Below are positions 38,809 through 55,100 of a stretch of DNA of 64,000 nucleotides, in pieces. The translations under genes and the position numbers were made by a program. Location: assembly GCF_052324685.1 (NCBI RefSeq), contig NC_135226.1, positions 21,550,251 through 21,614,250 of the forward strand, read 5' to 3'. This DNA comes from Brachyhypopomus gauderio. Taxonomy: Eukaryota; Chordata; Actinopteri; Gymnotiformes; Hypopomidae. The notes below the pieces were generated by a model. The model was not told the DNA's origin. It did not search any database and saw nothing but the letters and a program-made list of their open reading frames with translations. How positions within the stretch are numbered: the stretch's first letter is position 1; each line of letters begins with the position of its first letter.

Positions 38809-39603
38809 GTACCTGCGCTGGAGGCCAAGGGAGGCGCTGTGGCCCCCGCTGACACGTTTACCCGTTTATCCTGAAGGGTCAGACGCAAGGTGAAGGTGTT
38901 TGGGGAGGTGGGGAAAAACATCAACCACAAATGCCAACCAGGTGCTGAGCTCTTAAACACATACACCACTTAAGTACCTGTCAACTTATGACACTTCTCT
39001 CAAATCTGCATGGCTAAACTACTTCTTTTTTGAAATATACAGTTTTTTAACCTAAGCATTTAAAAAATGATTTTTCACATGTAGTTTCTGAAACATTCCT
39101 ATCTTTATGATGAAGTTACTATTTTTATGTAGCGTGTTCTGGTAAGTGAGCCTTAGGTAAACACTGGGGGACTGGTGTGTGGTGTTGGTGTCAAATGTTT
39201 ATTTCAGTTCTTGATCTTATGGAATAGATGTCTGTGCAGTATTATTCTAGAACAGTGAACTTGGACAGAAAGGACAGCAGTACTGGCTCATCCATCCACC
39301 GAAAGGGAACAGTTCTCACAGGAACAGCAGTGGAAGAGCTTTTGAAATATTTGTACTCTCGTCAGAATTGTTCACCTTTCTTGAAAGACAAATTTTAATT
39401 TAAGAGTTCTCTCAAGCTCGCTGTATTCCAAATGGGTAATCTCTAAAATAATTTTATTATATGCTGCAAAGTCTAAGTTTTCTGATGAGACTAAGCTTTC
39501 TAATCATGTCTGGCTCTTCTGACCTGGCTCAGGAGGAGAGGTCATTCATGCTCTTATTCTGGAAAACACTTTGCACAATGAAAGCTTGATGAGCCATGGT
39601 GTA

Positions 39604-39609
39604 AATAAA
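39604..39609 (+). terminator. likely vps26b polyadenylation signal
   Basis: AATAAA lies about 0.8 kb after the vps26b stop in non-coding DNA. It would end a 3' UTR near 39625, about 100 bp from the inferred thyn1 mRNA end on the other strand. Confidence 0.45.
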
Positions 39610-39718
39610 CTTTGCTAATTTGGGGGTCAATGAAACTGATCAGTTGCCTTAAAATGCCTATGATGTAATTCATATTAATGTTCTTTTAAAGTGCTTGGAA
39701 TTTGCCATTTACTATACT

Positions 39719-39724
39719 TTTATT
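39719..39724 (-). terminator. likely thyn1 polyadenylation signal
   Basis: TTTATT on the plus strand reads AATAAA on the minus strand, about 175 bp past the thyn1 stop. The thyn1 and vps26b mRNAs would therefore end tail to tail. Confidence 0.4.
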
Positions 39725-39896
39725 TTCAAAAATGTTTATGTACAGAATTACAATAAGTCTGACATGCCAACATAATCCTGGTAGCAGAATGTATTTTGAG
39801 AATATGAGATGTAATTCAGTGCTTGGGCTGCTGTGTAAATAGCAGCACAGTTGCATAAACTTGAGATATTTTCCAAAAAAAAAAATGTTGTCCTTG

Positions 39897-41277
39897 TTAT
39901 ACCGGATCAGTGTCTTCCAAAGTCAAGACAAAGTCAAATTCATCTAAGAACAAAAACAAACAAAAGCCAATCACATCATGAAAAAATTGTTCTCAAAATA
40001 TTTGATGAATATTGCTTTGTGGTGTTTCAAATGCATTGTTACATTTATTGTAAGGCAACATTACAGTTTTTTTTAACAATCCAAAATGTACCTTTACAAT
40101 GCTACTGAAGTGTTTGACAAAAATATAAGTATACCAATAAAGAATGGGAGGTTCTGGCTGTGTGACTGACCTGGTGTTAACGGCTGGACCGACAGTCTGG
40201 GCCTGGTGAAGAGAGCCAGGCCTCGGAGTGGACCACCTGTGCTCTTGTGTTTCAAGTGATATTTCTTCAGCTCAGCGAGTGGAATGAAACGCTTGGTCAT
40301 CCTCTCAAACTTGACATCCACCTACACACACATGAGTTGACCGGTAGAATTCAGCGAACACTCATCTGTGAAACACCATCATTAATGATCATTATAAGTT
40401 ACATTGACTGCTATCTTATTTCTTGCGCCTACCATAATCCATTTAGGATTTTCTGGTTTGCTAGAAGGATCGTAATGCACATCTTTCTTGTCAAACTGTG
40501 TGTGGTCAACGTATGCTTCCTTCACAATCTGGAACATTAATTGCACAGTTGGCTTCTTCAAAAGATGAAAAGAATGAACGCTGGATTGTGATCTCTAGAG
40601 AGGCACGTTCACCTTCATTAACCCAGCTATGCCAGGTTCTTTACAGTTGCTGTGATAGAAGAAGGCCTGGTGGTCCACCCTCATCTCCTTCATGAAGTTA
40701 CGCGCCTGGACGGAAATGAAATGGACTGGAATCAAATATAAACAACATCAATGTGTGAAACGCTGCACTGCTGATGGAGAGATGCATCATTTCTGTTTTT
40801 TTTTTTTACCTGGTAGTTTCTCACTCCATCCCAACATCCAGTCTGACCAGGAAGACCTTTGAGGTCTTCAATTCCAAACTGAAACATGAATTTATGGGAC
40901 ACCCATGTAAACACTACTTTCTGCAAACACTTGATGGAGATCTTGGTGGGGTGGTTCACCTTCACATCCACTCCGTTCTCAAGCCGACTCTCTGGTTCAG
41001 ACTTCATTAACCAGTGACTGTATGATGTTCCTGACGAACCGTCTCTGGTGTTTCTCTCACCCTCGGGTTGTTCTGCCGATTCCTCCCTCTTTCTTTTGCG
41101 GGTTACGTTCCTGGCCACAGTGGTCTCTGAAGACCCTCCAGGGACAACATCACCTGCGGGGCCGAGAACATTTGTTTCACCACCACATAGTGCAGTTTTA
41201 CTTCAACACACGTGTGCACATCTCTCACTTTTCTTACCGGGTTTCTGCGCCACTCGTGTTCTTTTCTTAGGCGACAT
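39897..41277 (-). CDS. thyn1: thyn1, thymocyte nuclear protein 1 (seven exons)
   Basis: Exons in order of transcription: 41277-41238, 41153-40960, 40878-40810, 40705-40613, 40528-40433, 40321-40171, 39943-39897 (TAA). Phases agree at every GT-AG junction, giving 229 residues (human THYN1 about 225). The N-terminus is basic and low complexity (KKRTR, RKRKRE), a probable nuclear signal. An EVE domain then starts at SHWLMKSEPESRLENG and runs through CWDGVRNYQ, FFYHSNCKEPGIAGL and KRFIPLAELKKYH to LSVQPLTP. The tiny last exon encodes EFDFVLTLEDTDPV. EVE domains resemble YTH folds and are thought to bind modified nucleic acid; THYN1 is nuclear and linked to apoptosis. It is head to head with acad8 over 334 bp. 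An in-frame run-on past exon 2 and exon 6 is intronic, because splicing restores the conserved protein. Confidence 0.93.
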
Positions 41278-41611
41278 GTTTCTCACAGAACCGAAACGTT
41301 AGTTAACTAACGCTAGATGTCTCATTCAAGACAAGGATTGTTTCACCAAATGTTTAAGACGTTAGTGGCACACAAAAATACTACAATGAAACAACTTGCC
41401 AAAGCTGGCGCCCATTATAAAGTAGCCTCATAAAAAATATATTCAACGTATATGCGCAAATGAAGCGCGCACTTGACGTTTTTGGAGTGGCGTGACTTAC
41501 GCGGAACTACAAGTCACGTGACGCCCAATCAGATCCCGTCCCATGAGTTTCTAGTTCAACTACATTTCCCGTCAGCAACGTCACCGTGAACCTCCACTAC
41601 TGTGAGTCAAC
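41278..41611. promoter_or_regulatory. bidirectional promoter between thyn1 and acad8
   Basis: Only 334 bp separate the divergent thyn1 and acad8 start codons. The stretch has no TATA box. It carries a perfect palindromic E-box GTCACGTGAC at 41513-41522, a CCAAT box at 41525-41529, and ACTACATTTCCC at 41559-41570. The last is one base away from the ACTACAATTCCC core bound by ZNF143-type factors at housekeeping promoters. All three motifs lie within about 60 bp, nearer to acad8. The shared-promoter role is inferred from this arrangement. Confidence 0.7.
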
Positions 41612-46045
<4,434 letters not shown>

Positions 46046-47477
46046 TCACGTGAGACGTGAGGGCCGAACGACGTCTCACGCTGCTGCTGCGTCTGCCGTC
46101 ACCATCAGTCTGTTACAGGAGCGCAGGCTGGAACTTCTGTTTCTGGTCATACGTGGGATCTGAAGATTTGAGTTCACTCCCCAGAAGTGAAGAATGTTCT
46201 AGAGAGTTTTTTACCAAGCTGGAGAACAATTCTGCTGTACTTCACAAAACTCCTTCGAAAGCTGAGGCATAACTTTTAACCAACGTAACACTTGTGGTTT
46301 GAGTAAAGTTGAACAGACTTGTCTCAGTTTTGTATATTTCCTAGAATAAATATAAACTTTGTCATTTCTTGATAAATTATAAAATGATGCTGTTCAGACT
46401 TTCAGATCCCACTGTATAGTTTTTGTCTGTATATTTCCATGAACTTGTCCAAGAAGAAATGTTGATGTGGACATTGGTCAGATTACACTGCAGGGCCACA
46501 CACCCTCCTGTTGTGATTTGTGTAGCGTTTCGTTTTTTTTTTTTGTGGTCTTCACTTTAGATGCCTCATATGTCCATTTGTACATACACAGGCCTGTTCC
46601 TCAGTGTGAAGATTCATTGTATACAGCAATAAAAATGTACTGAGCTTTAAGGATTTAAGAAACACTACATATGTGGTTCTGTGGGGAAACCAAATGATCA
46701 GGAGAGAGAGGATGAGGAGAGAGAGGAGAATGAGGAGAAAGTTTTGCCCTTGAAGTGTTTGGGTGGTTGAACTGTTCAGAACGTTCAGCTTTTTCATGGC
46801 TAATCCTGTAATTATGACCAGTAACTGCAATAAAGGGGTCCAAGCACGAAATTACAGTGATGATTGGATTAGGAATTAAGCAGTTTGCCAGTTCCAGAAC
46901 TTGAGTTCACAGACACGTCCACCATGGAATGAGAGGAGTCACCCTGATTGGTTGTGACGTGTGCATCACGACTCTTCCATGGAGCCCCTGGACTGACGAA
47001 TCAAAGTAGTTTTAATACTAGTGTCTTCGTTGTTATACTGGCCTTGATTCCCAGAGGTCACCACAGAGTTCGTGTAAAATAAATATTGACATGAGTATAA
47101 GGTATTGGCTCAGTTTCAGGTAATTACTTTAACAAAACGGTGTTCACATTACAGGACGTTAATGAAAGTTAAAATGTAACCAACCCTTGCATTCTTTTGT
47201 ATGCACACAAATGTTTTTATTATTTTATACTTGAGACAATATCAAGTTCAGTAACAGTTGGAACTTAGAACAGTTGGAAAAGCCACGTCATTAATAAGAT
47301 CTTTATAACTAGCCATCAAATATAATTTTTGTTACACACTGAAGTACCTACTTACTTCATGATGTTTTATCATTCAGGTTCTTACATTTTGCACACAATG
47401 ATACACTGCAGTATTAAAAAAGTAAACAATTTACAAACTAGTACGAGTGGTGGAGATCCCATTAGAAGACTGTGTCC
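46046..47477. other. acad8 3' UTR and spacer to vsig2
   Basis: The acad8 3' UTR occupies the left part; the vsig2 3' UTR probably ends near the minus-strand AATAAA at about 47217. No other exon is recognised. Confidence 0.45.
46345..46350 (+). terminator. likely acad8 polyadenylation signal
   Basis: AATAAA lies 300 bp after the acad8 stop in AT-rich sequence. Further AATAAA copies near 46628 and 46829 could give longer mRNAs. Confidence 0.45.
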
Positions 47478-50297
47478 TTAAACGAGAGGGCTAAAGTGTG
47501 ACACTCTGAGCTGTTGAGGGTGACCATCACTGAGATTAGCAGAGAGCAACGAGCCCTTTGACTGACGTCTCTCCGATGGATCCATAATCATCCTGAAGAA
47601 AAAACAAAACAAAAAAAAACTGATTTGTACTAGTACCTGATCCTGCAGGCCCGGGCTGGTATTTGACTAACACACCTGAAGTGGTTCTCGGCGTGTCGCT
47701 GAGGCCTTTTCTTGTAGCAGAGGAAGTGTGTGGTCACCGCCCCCACCAGTAGCAGGAGAAGGAACACCCCCATCAGCACCCCACCAACCAGCGCTGCGTC
47801 ACCACCATCTGACACACATCACAGCTGCAGGGAACGCTCCGGGCTATAGAACACTCTTCAACTGGACTCTGGTGAGGAGGGTGTGATGTGCTACTCACGG
47901 GCCACTTTAACCGCTACGCTGCATGCCTCCACGCCCAGGGCGTTAGACGCGTGGCATATGTACGTCCCCGCGAAGGCGGCCGAGAGGTTGGTCAGGATGA
48001 GGGCGCCGGTGTGCCGATCTGGAACACAACGTTTACATGTTTCCCTTTAAGCGGACACTCCTACCCAGATGTCCCTGTGGTCAATAAACGAATAACGTCA
48101 TTCGTTCCAAATCGCACAACAGTATGATGAAATGTACGTGAGACTGGACCACACAGGTCACAGAAGAGCACAGAGGATTTAAAATATCAAGAGACGTCTA
48201 AAAGTCTCGACCGAACAAGCCAAGCAGTTTAATGTTTGGTTGGCAAACAACCACCCACTGATTTCAAAAGGTCGCGATACGGCAGGAGTGGACTGTGTGT
48301 GTCACGCTGACCCAGAGGGCTTCAGCTGAGGACAGAGGTCTCCAAAGGTATCAACACGTATTTATAGACATTTAAGGAATTTAGTTGGTGCCTCGATTCA
48401 AAATGACTTCGAATTATGAGTGAATACAATTTAGAAGAAACTTGGTGTGGCTCAAACTGGTAACTGCTTACCAACCAAGTAGCTTAACCCTTGTGCTAAC
48501 CATAGACATACAGCACCTTCCACAACACTGCTGGAGGGCAGAGGCTCTGACATCTCTCGACTCCAGGAATAGATGGGTGTTGGAAACCCCTCTGAGCTCC
48601 GACACGTCAGTGTGACGTCGTCTCCCACGTAGGTGCTGCCAGTCAGCTGACATTCTGGCACAGACGGTGCAACTGCAGGAGACGTGAGAGACGTATTTAG
48701 GTACACGTGAGAGACGTGTCCAGAGTATTTAGGTATAGGTGAGAGACGTGTCCAGAGTGTTTAAGTACACGTGAGAGACGTGTCCAGAGTGTTTAGGTAC
48801 ACGTGAGAGACGTGTGAATATTTAGGTACACGTGAGAGACGTGTCCAGAGTATTTAGGTACACGGTGATGCAGACTGATGTTACATAGTGGTCTTCATTG
48901 GTCACCTTTTTAACTGATATATTGAAATATGCAGTGTTTATGTAGGAATAGCACAGTAGCACAACAGAAGCACCTCATCAGACTTCTCACCTAGTGTAAT
49001 CAGGCTGATCAGACACTGTCCCACCTAGCACAGTCAAGTTGATCAGACCCTGTCCCGCCTAGCACAGTGTTAAGTTGATCAGACCCTGTCTCACCTCTCA
49101 CCTACCACAGTTAGGCTGATCGGACCCTGTCCCACCTAGCACAATTAAGTTGATCAGACTCTGTCCCGCCTAGCAGTTAAGTTGATCAGACTCTGTCCCG
49201 CCTAGCACAGTTAAGTTGATCAGACTCTGTCCCGCCTAGCACAGTTAAGTTGATCAGACTCTGTCCCGCCTAGCACAGTTAAATTGATCAGACGCTGTCT
49301 CACCTAGCACAGATAAGTTGATCAGACCCTGTCCCACCTAGCACAGTTAAGTTGATCAGACCCTGTCCCACCTAGCACAGTTAAGTTGATCAGATGCTGT
49401 CTCACCTAGCACAGATAAGTTGATCAGACGCTGTCTCACCTAGCACAGTTAAGTTGATCAGACCCTGTCCACTGCCAGCCCAGTTGTTCGGATTGGTGAC
49501 GTCACATATATACAGTCCGCTGTCAGATGGCTGAACGTTGAGGATCTTCACAGAAGCAACGCCGTACACTGGAGGGTTCTGCACCAACACCATCCTCTGC
49601 TCCCACGAGTCCGCCCAGTAGAGTCTCCCGTTGTAGTACAACACCTACATGAAAAACAAGTCCCACTAATTAAAAAGCATTACAACTGCTAGTGATTGGT
49701 TGAAGTCTGGGTCTGACGGGACAGCTCACCCTCTCCGCGTGGACGGCGGGCGTCCCGGGGGCAGCGTAGCGCCACTCCAGGGTGAAGCCGGGGGAGATGA
49801 GGGTGGTGTAACTGCAGGGGAGCTCCGCTGGGTATCCATCACGGGCAAACACTGAACTTTTCACCACAACCGCCTCCCACGACCACGCCTCGTCTGCCAG
49901 AGCAAAGGGACGACTACTGTTGTTTTCACGTTCAGACTTGAAGATCTTGGTACAGATGTTCTCAAAGAGCAATATGCTATCACATTTGAGCTGATAACTG
50001 ACATTTATTGGTCAACCTCCAATATTAGTCAATCATGTAAATAGTACAAATCAGACAATCTATGCCTGAGAAAGCACTAGATAAATGCTACTGAAACAGA
50101 CAAATTTTTCAGAGAAACCTAACCTTCAAGACTAGCTTTATACAGCCCGCAAACTTTATTTAGTTTTGAAAATGAAAAGACTAAGACTGTTTCTAACCCA
50201 TGTTTTCCGGAAGCAGTGAATGTCAGGGAAATAATTCTCACTTACCAAAACACTGAATCAAAATCCACAAGACGAACACTGTGTAATGGTGAGCCAT
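47478..50297 (-). CDS. vsig2: vsig2-like, V-set and immunoglobulin domain protein (seven exons)
   Basis: Exons in order of transcription: 50297-50246, 49893-49730, 49644-49440, 48672-48517, 48018-47899, 47808-47676, 47592-47478 (TAA). All phases agree, giving 314 residues (human VSIG2 about 327). Residues 1-18 are a signal peptide. The V-set domain runs to about 140 (Cys in ELPCSY and YICDV), with VLVQNPP and GLINLTVL very close to human VSIG2. A C2-set domain spans about 141-232, with the canonical pair in LTCRSS and YICHAS and the additional CTX-family pair in PECQ and EACSV. A membrane segment lies near 237-261. The short cytoplasmic tail ends HFSPLV. VSIG2 is an epithelial surface protein of poorly known role. 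Adjacent esam on the same strand repeats the human VSIG2-ESAM pairing. The last exon is the least conserved and rests on phase. Intron 3 holds copies of the exon 3 end. Confidence 0.82.
48690..48865. repeat. 32 bp array next to the vsig2 exon 4 acceptor
   Basis: About five units like GTGAGAGACGTGTCCAGAGT plus GTTTAGGTACAC, starting about 20 bp upstream of vsig2 exon 4. Confidence 0.85.
48995..49439 (-). repeat. 34 bp array derived from the vsig2 exon 3 end and donor
   Basis: About 13 degenerate 34 bp copies lie directly downstream of vsig2 exon 3. On the minus strand each carries GTCTGATCAACTTAACTGTG and then CTAG with GTGGGACAG, GTGAGACAG or GCGGGACAG. The exon itself ends in the same coding sequence (for GLINLTVL) and donor. 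The exon is conserved in VSIG2, so it is the likely source of the array. Confidence 0.88.
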
Positions 50298-52188
50298 GTT
50301 GGGTTGTTTCCTTACAGGCAGGCTTCGTCACCTTTCCTTAAGATAAAGCAAGGCTCCCTCCTGCTTGCTCCTGGTTATCAGTGAGGACAGACCTGCCCTG
50401 GTTGTGCTTAGTAAACAGGCAGTCAGGTGTATTCTCATGCCAAAAAGTTCAACTGTGAACTCTGCAAGGTTTCTCTTACAACTTTTAGGGATTTAATTTT
50501 ATTCTGTACTTCTCTAAAACAAATGTGAGTGACTGCTTCAGTATATATCATATGTCATAATCGAAAAACTATAATGCATAGCAACAAGTCTTAAATGAAC
50601 CAACAAGTACAACTGTGGTTTACTCAAAACAACATGATGGTTTATTGAACAGAACATCACAGACGTGGGCGTTGTGTTCCCAGCCCAGTAAAGCAGACAG
50701 ATCCTTTACATCGCTTTGCTTCCATCATGTGGACAATCATGGAACAAATTCACGTCTCCAATCAAAAACTACTGAACTTCTCGTGGAAATCTGAGAAAAG
50801 AAGAAAGCACGAACGATTCGACGCACACAGCCACAGGACTGACATCATCAGTGTCTTTCAGAAGAACAAATGAATCTCAACACCCTTTTTTGGTCCAGGA
50901 GAACAGGAAGACCACAGCCTCCGTAATGTTGTCTTACATCCTGCAAAAAATACCATCTAGCATCTGACCATATAAACATTTTAATTGAAACCTACTGGTC
51001 CAACTGAAGAATCTGAGAATATTTCTGTGATTCACAGTCTGTGAATGTTTCAGTGAACACTTTTCAAATATAGAAACTCCTGAGTAAAAAGAGGCACGAT
51101 GTAACATTTAACGTTTTAGGAACATTACTAATGTAGCACTGTTCAATCTAGTCAAATAAGCAGAACACAGACATCTATAACCATTCAAATGACTAATGGA
51201 CCACTCAAACCATTCAGGAAACATTCAGAATCAGTACTCAAAGGGACTCTGGTACTCAAAGGGACTCCGGTGCTCCGAAGACACTGACCTAATGGTGATC
51301 AACAAAAATTGAATGAATGAAATGAAAATATCAAATAAAGATGGAACAAAATGAATATATCATTCTTCATGTCTTTTACACATCACGGCATACTTGTAAA
51401 ACACATGAAAAATAACAAACATATTACAAAACAATAACTTGCCAGAATTGTATATATATGTGCATATACACACACACACACACACACATTTGAGTCTAGA
51501 ATAGAAAAGTAATTTTGTAATTTTAAAGAACTCAACCCATAGATTATTAATTGCTATTTGCCCTCATTGTTTATTTTTGTTTTTAGTGTTGAACCTTCAT
51601 GATAGGAACGTGCCTCTTAAGATGCCCCTGCTGGCCTTCCAACGCAGTCCAGCAGGGCAACTCTGACAACCCAGAGAAACGTCTGATAACCCAGAGAAAC
51701 GTCTGATCAAAACTCAAGTACTCAAGTACCGTCAGCTGATGGCCTACAAAAACAAATGAAATCAAACAAGCTGTTTTTTAATGTCAGTTTTAACTGACTT
51801 TATTGTAGCAACTGCTAAAATTCTAAGTGTTTAATATTAATTACTAATATTATCAATATTTCAAAACAGGTATTTTGAGTTCCCACTATATGTTAGAAAA
51901 GCTGAGATGTTCCTGCAAAAGTTCCTCCTCACCCAAAACTGCCCCGTTGGACTGGGCTTAAACCCAGTGAGGATCTAAAGCAGAATGGCGAGTTTCTTAG
52001 TACAAGAGTGATAAAAGTTCTGTGCATGACCGGTGGTTAGTAAACTGTGCCTTTAAGTGACCTCTGTGACCTGTTAACTTCCGTGGCTCTGACGCCGTGA
52101 GCCGGGACTCTGCTCCGTCACCAGCAGAGGCGAAAACGCTGGTGTGTTGGTCACTTCAGTCACAGGCTGGACATGTGTGTTGTTTGGG
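50298..52188. other. vsig2 promoter side and esam 3' UTR
   Basis: No exon is recognised. The DNA left of about 50640 is the vsig2 upstream region. A minus-strand AATAAA at 50641-50646 could end a 1.5 kb esam 3' UTR. A small AC repeat lies at about 51469-51488, and a 21 bp duplication at about 51668-51707. Confidence 0.4.
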
Positions 52189-55100
52189 CTACACGAGCGA
52201 CCCGGCCTGATTCGGACAGGGCAGCACGATTGGCACGGCGCCCATGTGAGACAGCGCGGCACAGACGGTGAAGGGCAGGGCGGGGCAGAGAGCCCTGGGT
52301 ACGGAGCCACTGTCTGAGATCACGGTGGGTGGTTGTGGGCGAGCTGGGCGGTGGTGAGTGAGGGTGGAAGCCTTACCCCCGTTATACCCGGGCAGCCCGT
52401 GGAGCGGGTTACTGCCCGCTGGGTCCCCCGGGCCTAAGGGGTAGGCTACGGTGCTGCCGGACGCTGTGAGCACGGAGGAGGTGTGGCATGTCCCAGGGGG
52501 GTATGGGTACAGCACATGGGGCGTGTCCTGTGGTGGAGGGCTGGTGGAGAACAGTGGGCCGTTCTTGGAGACGATGTCGGAGCTGGTGGCGCTCCGGGCC
52601 CAGGAGACCATCTTTGGAGCTTGGGCATCTTCCCTGTAAGAGGAAACCACACCCATCAGGGGGAAACCACACCCATCAAGGGGAAACCACACCCACCAGG
52701 GGGAAACCACACACCGCAGACCCCAAAAACTTTTTTTTTTTTTTACATGGGAGTAACCAATATTCCATTTAATGCAGGATGCAGCACCATTGCACTGATC
52801 ATGAGGCTGACAGGACTACAGACCTGGGCTTGGGAAGGGGTGTGGCTTACTTTATGTCATTGGCTGTCTCCTCCTCCTCGTTGTCGTGGCTCCTCCTCAG
52901 GATGAAGGTGAGGAAGAAGAGGAGGCCGGCGAAGCCCACCAGCGAGCCCAGGGCGGCTCCAGCGGTCAGCCAGGTGTTGTTGGCTACACCCGGTGGGTGG
53001 GGGTGGGGGGAGGGTGGTGTTAGTTACTGGGGTCCGGGCGACAGGGCGCTGCTGGGAGAACTGACCTGTGACGGATACTTACGCGTGGACACATCCAGGA
53101 TGACGTGGCAGCTGTCGCTGCCGGCCGTGTTGCTGGCCCTGCATACGTACTTGCCCGACATGCCGAGGGACAGGTTGACCAGCCTGAGGGTTCCCTGCTG
53201 CTCGTCTGGAAACACGACAGAACCGGGCGGCCTTAACCAGCGCCACACTCCCCAACACAACCGCACCGCACAAGCTGGACGTGATTCAACACATTAAAAA
53301 ATAATAATCCTGCCGGTTGTGCCAAGACTGTCGTCCTAATGAGTCCCACGGTGTTCAGTAGCGGAGGAAATACATACAAAAACATAGAAGTGAAGAGGCA
53401 TTTAAAAGACGGACCCTCCCCAGGGAACAGAGCCATGGAGACCTGCTGCTCTCTGACAGGCAGACAGAATGTCCCACACGCTCACAGCATCATAGGGACA
53501 GGAGATCTGGAGGATGAGATGATTTAAGTTATAAATAGACCCGGGACACTATGGCAGTTTTGCTAGTATTACTGGACAGGCAGAGACTTGCACACACTGA
53601 GCACCTGTCTGCTAAGGTGAGTCTCGTCTCTCTCTGATTGGCCAACTGCCTGTTGGAGGTGAAGAGCTCTAAGAAGCTGGAGTTTAGCTGCTGAATCTAA
53701 TCTTTCACTGGTCATTGTAATTTTATTCACTGACATAAAAAAAAAATACAGATCAATCTAAAGCAATATCTACAAGCCAACGCACACCGAGTTCTCAAAG
53801 CACAGGCAGTATATGTCTCTGCACTACTGGTTTAACCTCATTTATCTATCTGACACAAAGAGATCCTATTAGAGGATTGATGTAGGTCTATACACAGAAA
53901 TGACATGTGCTACCACCTCAGCCAAGAGCAATACTTAATATATTTTCCTACAACGATTCAGAATTAATGGGGATTTATTTGAAGAGCTGCAGTAGAACGC
54001 TCATTCGCACAGAAACATCTGCCTGTACGTTGGGAGTGACACACAGACTTAGGAAGTTCTAATGCCACGTGTAGCTCAAGCAGAATTGGACGGGTTTTCC
54101 TGTAGGCTACATGGGCGGACGGGCAGGGAACATGACCCGGGGCCTTACCCAGGTAACCCAGCACGAGCTCGGGCCAAGGACACGACCTCACCTCTGCAAA
54201 AGCGGTAGAGATAAAGAGTGTCAAGGTTGTGTGTGTGCGCACGTGTGTGTGTGAGACAGGGAAAGAGTAGAGACACGGAGGAGGAGAAGGAAAGATGGGG
54301 AAGACAGACAGAGAGAGAAAGAGAGACGAGCAGGACAGCACAGGAGATGCATTATTTATTCAGAGGAGACTGACAGTGATGGTGTGCTGGGTTCGTTCCC
54401 CTCAGTACTGCAGGTTGAAAGAAACGCCAGTCCACATGAGTCCCAGGTGTCTGGGAGAGGAAGGTATTCAGCGCAAGACTGAGGAGATGCAGCACACAGC
54501 TGGCACTGACGTTTATGATCACTCAAGATTTGCACTAAAAATAACCAACATTAAAACATTCAGAAGACCTAAAGACCTAAAGACCTAAATGACCTAAAGA
54601 CCTAAATGACCTAAAGACCTAAAGACCTAAAGACCTAAAGACCTAAAGACCTAAAGACCTAAATGACCTAAAGACCTAAAGACCTAAAGACCTAAATGAC
54701 CTAAAGACCTAAAGACCTAAATGACCTAAAGACCTAAATGACCTAAAGACCTAAAGACCTAAGACAACAAGACCCAACAAGACCTAAAGACACAAAAATA
54801 GTTCTGCTTTTAATTCAGGTGTTTTTTTTATGGTAAGATTTCAGTTGGTCATTCCGTGAATGAAAAATACAGTTTATATGATAAAAACACATCTGTAATA
54901 CTGATCATTAAGTACAAAAAAGGAAATAACAAAAAGTAAAGAAAAAACAGAAAAGAAAGCACATAACCCTTTATGCGACTGCAGGACCGTTCAGAAAGCC
55001 GTCAGCCAGTACACGACAGGACACACGACAGGACACACGACAGGACACACGACCGACTGGCTAAACGATCACCAGCTGAGATATAGAGGCAGCATCTCAT

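Noticed and set aside
40094-40170. In-frame extension of thyn1 exon 6 to a stop at about 40094
   Set aside because: A donor at 40170 joins the small exon 39943-39897, which encodes the conserved EFDFVL ending.
47630-47675. Run-on of the vsig2 membrane exon (RCVSQIPARACRIRY)
   Set aside because: The GTGTGT donor at 47675 and the phase-matched last exon 47592-47478 give a better tail.
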